The notes beneath the pieces are model-generated. The model was not told where the DNA came from, ran no database searches, and saw only the letters and a list, made by a program, of their open reading frames with translations. This document shows positions 56,986 to 64,000 of a stretch of DNA of 64,000 nucleotides, in pieces. Source of the DNA: Aspergillus flavus. Its lineage: Eukaryota > Ascomycota > Eurotiomycetes > Eurotiales > Aspergillaceae. Made by a program: the position numbers and the translations under genes. The stretch lies in the NCBI RefSeq assembly GCF_009017415.1, contig NC_092407.1, forward strand, positions 4,340,001-4,404,000, in the 5' to 3' direction. Numbering within the stretch: the stretch's first letter is position 1; every line of letters starts with the position of its first letter.

Positions 56986-59861
56986 ATGGTTAAGTACGTA
57001 TCTCGCTTCCCACGGGTGACTCTCGTATGGCGAATGCCTTCAGATGTGATTTAATAGCCTACTGACTATGCGTTCAATAGCTTCACAATCGAAGAGGTTC
57101 GTTTTACTGGCCCCCATCAAGCTATATTCAGTCGCTCTGGATTCAAAATGTCGAAGAAAGGCGGGAAAAGAATAGCAAACCTGACAACACGTAGATTCGG
57201 TCCCTGATGGACAAGCCGAAGAACATCCGTAACATGTCCGTCATTGCTCACGGTAGGTCCACTCCCATTGCTCTGTTTATAGCATACATTTTGCGCAACA
57301 AGTATGTACTAATATGCGGCCTCTTTGGCATACAGTCGATCACGGAAAGTCCACTCTGTCCGACTCCTTGGTTCAGCGTGCTGGTGTCATCGCCGCTGCC
57401 AAGGCTGGTGAGGCCCGTTTCATGGATACTCGTGCTGATGAGCAGGAGCGTGGTATTACTATCAAGTCCACTGCTATCACCCTGTACTCCAAGTTTGATG
57501 ACCCCGAGGATCTCAAGGAGATCGAGCAGGGTCACGACGGCAACGAGTTCCTGATCAACTTGATTGACTCTCCCGGTCACGTTGACTTCTCCGCTGAGGT
57601 CACTGCCGCCCTTCGTGTCACCGACGGTGCCCTGGTCGTTGTCGACTCTGTCTCCGGCTCTTGTGTCCAGACCGAGACCGTCCTTCGCCAGGCTATTGCT
57701 GAGCGTATCAAGCCCGTTCTGATCATCAACAAGATTGATCGTTCTATGATGGAGCAGCAGCTCCCCAAGGAGGATCTTTACCAGAACTTCTGCCGTATCA
57801 TCGAGACCGTCAACGTCACCATCGCTACCTACGAAGACAAGGTTCTGGGTAACGTCATGGTTCACGCCGAGAAGGGTACCGTTGCTTTCGGTTCCGGTCT
57901 CCAGGGCTGGGCTTTCACTGTTCGCCAGTTCGCCATCAGGTACGCTAAGAAGTTCGGTGTTGACCGTAAGAAGATGCTTGAACGTCTGTGGGGTGACAAC
58001 TTCTTCAATCCCAAGACCAAGAAGTGGACTACCAAGAGCACTGATGCTGATGGCAAGCCTCTGGAGCGTGCTTTCAACCAATTCTGCTTGGACCCCATCT
58101 ACAAGATCATCGACGCCGTCACTAACAACAAGAGGGATCAAATCACCACTCTCGTCGAGAAGCTTGAGATCAAGCTTACTAGCGAGGAGAAGGAGTATGA
58201 GGGCAAACTGCTCCTCAAGACCATCATGCGCAAGTTCTTGCCTGCCGCCGATGCTATGTTGGAAATGATCTGTATCCATCTGCCTTCTCCCGTTACTGCC
58301 CAGAAGTACCGTGCTGAGACTCTGTACGAGGGTCCTCACGATGACGAAGCCTTCAACGCCATCAAGGATTGTAAGGCTGGTTCCAAGGAGGACCCCGCTC
58401 CCCTGATGCTCTACGTCTCTAAGATGGTGCCCACTTCCGACAAGGGTCGTTTCTATGCTTTCGGCCGTGTCTACTCGGGTATCGTCAGGTCCGGTCTCCA
58501 AGTCCGTATCCAGGGTCCTAACTACACCCCTGGCAAGAAGGAGGACCTGTTCATCAAGAAGATCCAGCGTACTGTTCTGATGATGGGCGGTAAGACTGAA
58601 GCCATTGACGACGTTCCCTGCGGTAACATCGTTGGTCTGGTTGGTGTTGACCAGTTCTTGCTCAAGTCTGGTACCCTCACCACCTCCGAAACCGCTCACA
58701 ACCTCAAGGTCATGAAGTTCTCCATCTCTCCCGTCGTGCAGCGTTCCGTTGAGGTCAAGAACGCCGCAGATCTTCCCAAGCTTGTCGAGGGTCTTAAGCG
58801 TCTGTCCAAGTCCGATCCTTGTGTTCTGACCATGATTAACGAGTCTGGAGAGCACGTTGTTGCTGGTGCTGGTGAGTTGCATCTTGAGATTTGCTTGAAG
58901 GATCTCGAGGAAGATCACGCCGGTGTTCCCCTCAAGATTTCCGACCCTGTTGTCTCTTACCGTGAGTCCGTCTCTGGCAAGTCCAGCATGACTGCTCTCT
59001 CCAAGTCTCCCAACAAGCACAACCGTCTCTATGTCACTGCCGAGCCAATTGAGGAAGAATGTGCTCTTGCCATTGAGGCCGGCAAGATCAACCCCCGTGA
59101 CGATTTCAAGACTCGTGCCCGTCTCATGGCTGATGACTATGGCTGGGATGTCACCGATGCCCGTAAGATCTGGACCTTCGGTCCCGACACCACCGGTGCC
59201 AACTTGCTGGTTGACCAGACCAAGGCCGTCCAGTACCTTAACGAAATCAAGGATTCTGTCGTCTCTGGTTTCCAGTGGGCTACTCGTGAGGGTCCTGTTG
59301 CTGAGGAGCCCATGCGTGCTGTCCGCTTCAACATTCTCGATGTCACCCTTCACGCTGATGCTATCCACCGTGGTGGTGGTCAGATCATCCCCACTGCTCG
59401 TCGTGTCCTGTACGCCGCTCAGTTGCTTGCAGACCCCAGTCTCTTGGAGCCTATCTTCAATGTTGAAATCCAGGTTAACGAGAACGCTATGGGTGGTATC
59501 TACGGTGTCCTTACCCGTCGTCGTGGTCACGTTTACGCCGAGGAGCAGAGACCCGGTACCCCTATCTACACCATCAAAGCCTACCTCCCTGTCAACGAGT
59601 CATTCGGTTTCACCGGCGACCTCCGCGCGGCCACCGGTGGTCAGGCCTTCCCTCAGTCCGTCTTCGACCACTGGGCAGTTCTTCCTGGTGGTTCTCCTCT
59701 TGATGTCACCACTAAGCCTGGTCAGGTCGTTACTGAGATGCGTAAGCGCAAGGGTCTCAAGGAAGTGGTTCCTGGATACGAGAACGTAAGTCCTTGATTC
59801 TACCCAAATCCTTTAAAGTCAGGATGCTAACAGTTCTGCACAGTACTACGACAAGCTGTAA
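56986..59861 (+). CDS. eEF2: Translation elongation factor 2 (eEF2)
   Basis: Exons 56986..56993 (8 nt), 57081..57096 (16 nt), 57195..57252, 57336..59785 and 59844..59861, giving 849 residues. Splicing gives [40 protein letters not shown]. The GTP-binding P-loop (AHVDHGKS) is itself assembled across intron 3. Other landmarks are RGITIKST (switch I), DSPGHVDF (G3) and NKID (G4). The diphthamide His is encoded at 59366-59368 in DAIHRGGGQ. The C-terminus ENYYDKL is completed by the 18-nt last exon. It catalyses GTP-dependent translocation of the ribosome. Codon use is extremely biased towards C-ending codons, as expected for a highly expressed gene. This bias also creates a long spurious open frame on the opposite strand. 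Confidence 0.97.
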
Positions 59862-60590
59862 ACTCGTTGATTGCAATACTATTCTTATGAGATCGACGAA
59901 CACAATACAGTGTCTATGCTAGGGCCGACACCCAAAAATTCAAAATAAAGTGCAACAGCTGAATGTCGTATGTGGATCTTCGACCACTAGAAGTAGAATC
60001 CAGGAGTGCATCTGCTATTGCTTTTCATCATCTATAGTTACGTTTACGAATGCGAGGGTTTTTACATGGTTCACTTACGATTTCACTGGTTGGACTCAAT
60101 ATTTAAATTGTAGCTCCCAAGTTCAAATCTTTCCACCACAGCCCTCGTAGCATCATTGTAGCGTCCTTTAGCCAGCCGTCCCTACAAGTAGCAAACCCAA
60201 TGTCCACAACTACTAGAAATAGCGAAGCCGCACGTGTGCTGCATCATGGTGTCATGCAGAAATGCCAGTAACTATCACGTGATCTTTCCGTCATCCGCGT
60301 CGCCTCGCGTTTCCCCGGCTTGTTCTGTCCGCAAAGCTCTTATTATGTCCCCTCACTCTGACCTCTACATCATGGCCTGAGTATACTTTGGTCTGTCTGA
60401 TTTGAGAAGCGCCATATTCCGCTATTTTTCACTTGCGCTATTTGAATTGTTATCATCACCGGGCACCGTAGCTCAGCTTCAGCTGGACTCGTTCGGGCCT
60501 TCAATTACTCTTAGCTACGACGCAGGACTGCAAAAGGCGACAAAGGCTGGGATAGATTGTGGGGTTAACATTACGTTGCTGTGCAGCACC
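59862..60590. other. eEF2 3' flank and promoter of the RBM26/27-like gene
   Basis: This 729-bp region has no gene. The open frame of the next gene extends upstream of its start at 60591, but it has no family-like content there. Confidence 0.4.
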
Positions 60591-63086
60591 ATGAAGTTCT
60601 CAGAAAGCGAAGCCGCAGAGGTGAAGACTTGGGTGGTGCGCAAACTGGAAGACATGTAAGACTCTTTTACCATCGCGCGAGCTCAATCCTCCGTTGTTCC
60701 TTCGCTGTGCCCTTGTCTAGTGGTTTATGAAACTAATATAAACGAATTGGTGACTATGGTAGATCCGATGCCGATGCCGATGTGCTTGCGGACTATGTAC
60801 TCGCGCTTATTAGAGCCGACGCTCCAGATGAAGAAATCCGGAAAGCGTCTGTGGAGGGATTGGAAGATTTCCTCAGAGAGCGTTCGTGAAAATGCGATCA
60901 ACTTTGTTTGGAGAGTGTTCTAACCCAGTTGCTGAAATATAGATACGGTGCCATTTGTCGATGAGCTTTTCGCTACTTTTGCGCCGAAACAAACCGCTCC
61001 TCCCGCAAGCTCGCATCCGCTGAGCCAGCCGCAGATTTTTAATGACGCCAATGCGCCGGGATCAGGCTCTCAGCAACAAGCCCCGTTTAACCCCCCATCC
61101 GGCCCTTCGAAGGGTCCTTACGGGCCTACTATGGGCAATACCCCTCAGTCACAGACCGACTCGTCGAGCTATGGACGCAAGCGTAACTACCATGAAGGGT
61201 TCCAGGCAGATCAAGAGCGCGAAGAGGCTCCGCATAACAGGAACTTCAAGACGCCCCGACGCGGCCGAGGTGGCGGAAGAGGAGATTGGATGGGGCGCGA
61301 CAACCGTGCAACTCCCGGCCAATACGCCCCCGCTCCCGCGGGTGGATTTCCTGTGATGCCTCCAACCTTCCCTTCGTTTGATCAGAATGACCCGATGGCG
61401 GCGATGATGGCCCTCCAGAGTATGGGGTTTCCACAAATGCCCGGCATGCCTCCTATGCCCATGCCAGCTCCTGGTGGCGGCGCTGGTCAGCCACAGGATC
61501 CAATGGCGCCAAAGAGCTCAGAACGGTGTCCCTTCTGGGATACACAAGGCATATGCTATTTGGGCGCTGCCTGTCCGTATCAGCATGACACACCTGGTAT
61601 TCCGAAGGAGGACGGTAGGACAAATCCTCTTACTGACTTGCCACTGGTGTTGCTAACGATGCATTGCAGAATATGACCCGAAATCATCCAATATCGTGAC
61701 GGACTTTCAGAGACGGAACACTGACACTCCACATCGTGGCAGCGACAGAGGCCGAGGCCGCGGCCGTGGTGGGGACAGGGGCGGATTTGGAGGACGGGGA
61801 CGTCGATCCGAGTACTCTGCGGCAGGCCCTAACGAGGATACTTCTATCACCACTATTGTTGTTGAGCAAATCCCGGATGACAAACTCGATGAAGCATCGG
61901 TGAGGGAGTTCTTCTCTCAGTATGGCGACATCGTCGAGCTGTCTCTACAGCCTCACAAGAAGCTTGCATTGATCACATATGATAGCCACGCATCCGCCAA
62001 GCGCGCATGGTCTAGCCCCAAGGTGATTTTCGACAACCGGTTCGTCAAAGTTTACTGGCATAAGACGAAAGCAGATAAGAATGGTGATCATCGGCAAGGG
62101 GCCATTGAGGTCGAGCCGTTCAACCAGGAAGAGTTCGAGAGGCAGCAAGAAGCAGCGCAAAGGGCCTACGAGGAGAAGATGCAAAAGCGCAGGGAGACAG
62201 AGGAAGCCAAACAGGCGCTGGAGAAGCAGCGCGAGGAACTCCTGAAGAAACAGCAGGAAGAGAAGGAAAGACTGATGCAAAAACTTGGCGGGAACGATGT
62301 CAGCAACGGTGCTGCACCCTCAGATGGAGAAAGCGGTCCCTCACCCCAGGAGAATGTGAGCGATCAGACGAAGCAGCTGCGCGCACAATTGGCAGCTCTC
62401 GAAGCTGAAGCCAAGACCCTCGGAATCGATCCCAATGGCGCTGATTCTGGTGCGCCCTCGTATCGCGGTCGTGGTCGTGGATATCTGGGACGAGGCGGTT
62501 ATGCGCCCCGAGGCCGTGGATACGATCCCAATCATCGTGGAGGATATCGCGGTCGTGGAGGAATGACCCGTGGCCGAGGAGGTGTGCTTCGTCTGGATAA
62601 TCGACCCAGGAGAGTTGCCGTCTCGGGCGTTGAGTTGAACTCTGAGAAGGACGAAGCTTTGAGACAGTTCCTCATCGTGAGTGGTCTCCTTTCCTCATCT
62701 TTGCTTATCTATATCGAACTATGGCTAATGACATTGAATCCTAGGGTGTTGGTGAATATGAGTCTATTCAACCTAATCCGGAGCAATCGGACTCTGTGAT
62801 AGTCGCATTCAAAGAGCGGTACATTGCAGAGAGATTCATGTTTGGACCATGGCAGATACCATCTGTCGGCGAAGTGCAGCTCACTTGGGTTCCCAACCCT
62901 CCCATCAGTGTGGCGCCCACGACACCAGGCTCTGGAATGGATACCAAAACCGGATCCGATGAGGATACTGTGATGGAGACCACGAGTACACCCCTTCCAC
63001 CTGATCCATCGGCCGGACGGAGAGATGGAAATCATGAGGTTGATTACGACGTGGCAGAGGATGACGATAGTTGGGGGGTACAGTAG
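60591..63086 (+). CDS. RBM26/27-like RNA-binding protein (PWI-like, CCCH finger, RRM)
   Basis: Exons 60591..60655, 60763..60881, 60943..61614, 61670..62676 and 62745..63086, giving 734 residues. The start MKFSESEAAEVKTWVVRKLEDI opens a PWI-like N-terminal helical domain (residues 1-75; joins LED-ISDADADVL and FLRE-HTVPFVDELF). An Arg/Gly segment (RRGRGGGRGDWMGRD) and a Pro/Met-rich linker follow. The CCCH zinc finger is C257-x8-C266-x5-C272-x3-H276. The RRM lies at about 347-418 (TTIVVEQIPDDKL...FVKVYWHK), followed by a Glu/Arg/Gln coiled coil, a second RGG-rich region and an acidic tail. This order matches human RBM26/27 and S. pombe Rmn1, which link to nuclear RNA decay by the exosome and poly(A) tail exosome targeting. 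Intron 2 uses a GTTCGT donor. Confidence 0.92.
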
Positions 63087-63408
63087 ACATGACCCTTTCT
63101 TTCTCTGTATACCTAGATGGATATAACGACTGTTTTACATGGTAAAGAAACAAAAAAGCCTATGTCTACAGGTTCCCGAATAAAATCATGAGCCTTGTGT
63201 TTCCTGTACAGATCGTGTCTATATGAAGAATGAACGTGCATATTTAGTCCACGTTATTGTTCATCACCTGAGGTGGAGAGGTTTCTTAGTCCGTCCTCGG
63301 TAACTATTCACTAGACTTGTACATTTCTATTAGATCCTCCCCCGTCTACACAAACCCAAACCCCACCATATTCCCCCCCAACACAAACCCAAGGAAACCA
63401 GGAAAACC
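63087..63408. other. Spacer before the glyoxalase-like gene
   Basis: This 322-bp region holds the 3' flank of the RNA-binding protein gene and a C/A-rich leader (63,335-63,408). No gene is seen. Confidence 0.4.
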
Positions 63409-64000
63409 ATGAGCCCCCAGTCCACCCCCTTTGAAGAAGGCGCCTTCCTCCCAGGCGGCCACAACACCGACCCTCCCCTCCCCCCAAATGACCCAACAAT
63501 CGGGACAAAACTAAACCACTCGATGCTCCGCATCCGAGACCCGCAACGCTCCCTCCACTTCTACATCACCCTCATGGGCATGCGCACCGTCTTCACCATG
63601 AACACCGGCCCCTTCACAATGTACTACCTCGGTTTCCCGTCCAGCGCGGAAGACCGCGCCGACCTGTCCGCGTGGGCGGCTAAGGTTTCCGACCCGGCCA
63701 ACCTCACCCAGACGCTGGGGCTGCTGGAGCTGTTCCATATCCATGGGACGGAGAAGCCCGTGGACGAGGGCGGTGTGGAGATGGCCAACGGGAACGCGCC
63801 CCCCAATCTGGGGTTCGGGCATCTGGGGTTCACGGTTCCGGATGTCGGGGCTACTGTCGAGAGGTTGAGGGCGGAGGGCGTCAAGGTTGTTAAGGAGTTG
63901 GGGGTTACCACTAGGGAGAGTATTCCGTTGAGTGAATGGGAGGAAAAGAGGGGTGTTGGGGTTGGGGAGATCCATCCGAATTATAAGGTGTTTTTTGATC
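63409..64000 (+). CDS. Glyoxalase I-like protein (lactoylglutathione lyase), cut at right edge
   Basis: The frame is open from ATG 63409 (MSPQSTPFEEGAF) to the end of the window (197 codons), with no intron needed. The vicinal-oxygen-chelate fold shows the expected metal ligands: His in KLNHSMLRIRDPQRSLHFY, Glu in LGLLELFHIHG and His in NLGFGHLGFTVPDV. The fourth ligand, a C-terminal Glu, would lie past the window edge. Glyoxalase I isomerises the methylglyoxal-glutathione hemithioacetal to S-lactoylglutathione in the cytosol, using Zn or Ni. The segment GMRTVFTMNTGPFTMYYLGFP matches the family. Third-position GC is very high at the start of the gene. It could be a GlxI paralogue with another role. 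Confidence 0.88.
   Translation, partial: MSPQSTPFEEGAFLPGGHNTDPPLPPNDPTIGTKLNHSMLRIRDPQRSLHFYITLMGMRTVFTMNTGPFTMYYLGFPSSAEDRADLSAWAAKVSDPANLTQTLGLLELFHIHGTEKPVDEGGVEMANGNAPPNLGFGHLGFTVPDVGATVERLRAEGVKVVKELGVTTRESIPLSEWEEKRGVGVGEIHPNYKVFFD

Noticed and set aside
57248..59530. 760-codon open frame antisense to eEF2
   Set aside because: It mirrors the extreme codon bias of eEF2, which suppresses stops on the complementary strand. Its translation is low-complexity (Leu/Val/Asp/Gly-rich) with no family motif.

Overview
The window is nuclear DNA of a filamentous ascomycete, most likely a member of the Aspergillaceae (Aspergillus/Penicillium group). The reasons are the many short introns (mostly 49-104 nt) with GTRNGT donors and CTAAC-like branch points, the closely packed monocistronic genes on both strands, and the gene content: a Zn2Cys6 regulator, an NmrA-like protein, an ImeB-type kinase, a Csf1 homologue and a DUF7514 protein. 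I cannot resolve the species. I built 21 protein-gene models by joining exons at splice sites that keep the reading frame. I found no tRNA, rRNA, CRISPR array or intact transposon.

Left part (1-14 kb). A DNAJC9-type J-domain gene, cut by the window edge, diverges from a RibD/Rib2-type deaminase. Next come a five-exon Zn2Cys6 factor, a secreted GH43 glycosidase converging on it with a XlnR-like and two CreA-like sites in its promoter, and an NmrA-like NAD(P)-binding protein. Then follow the telomere protein Stn1, a DUF7514 protein of unknown role, and an Stc1-domain protein. In fission yeast Stc1 joins RNAi to heterochromatin.

Middle. From 13,975 to 22,882 there is an 8.9-kb stretch with no gene I can support. 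It lies between the divergent Stc1-domain gene and imeB (Ime2-type kinase), whose leader carries upstream ORFs. After imeB come exosome subunit rrp42, an unrecognised mitochondrial-looking membrane protein, cytochrome c (cycA), an unrecognised single-pass membrane protein, mitochondrial Phe-tRNA synthetase (msf1), the mitochondrial GrpE factor mge1, and a disordered protein.

Right part (43-64 kb). A seven-helix DUF300/OSTalpha/TMEM184 protein with an 18-nt microexon diverges from csf1, a 3,199-residue bridge-like lipid transfer protein encoded almost entirely in one 9.5-kb exon. After that come translation elongation factor eEF2 (two tiny 5' exons), an RBM26/27-like CCCH+RRM RNA-binding protein, and a glyoxalase-I-like gene cut by the right edge.

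Most genes are conserved housekeeping functions with no operon-like logic. Possible local themes are hemicellulose use (GH43 plus neighbouring regulator) at 2-6.5 kb and mitochondrial function (28-40 kb). I found no clearly new multi-gene system. The most promising items are the Stc1-domain protein, the 8.9-kb gene-free interval, the in-frame microsatellite intron of the GH43 gene, and the microexons.
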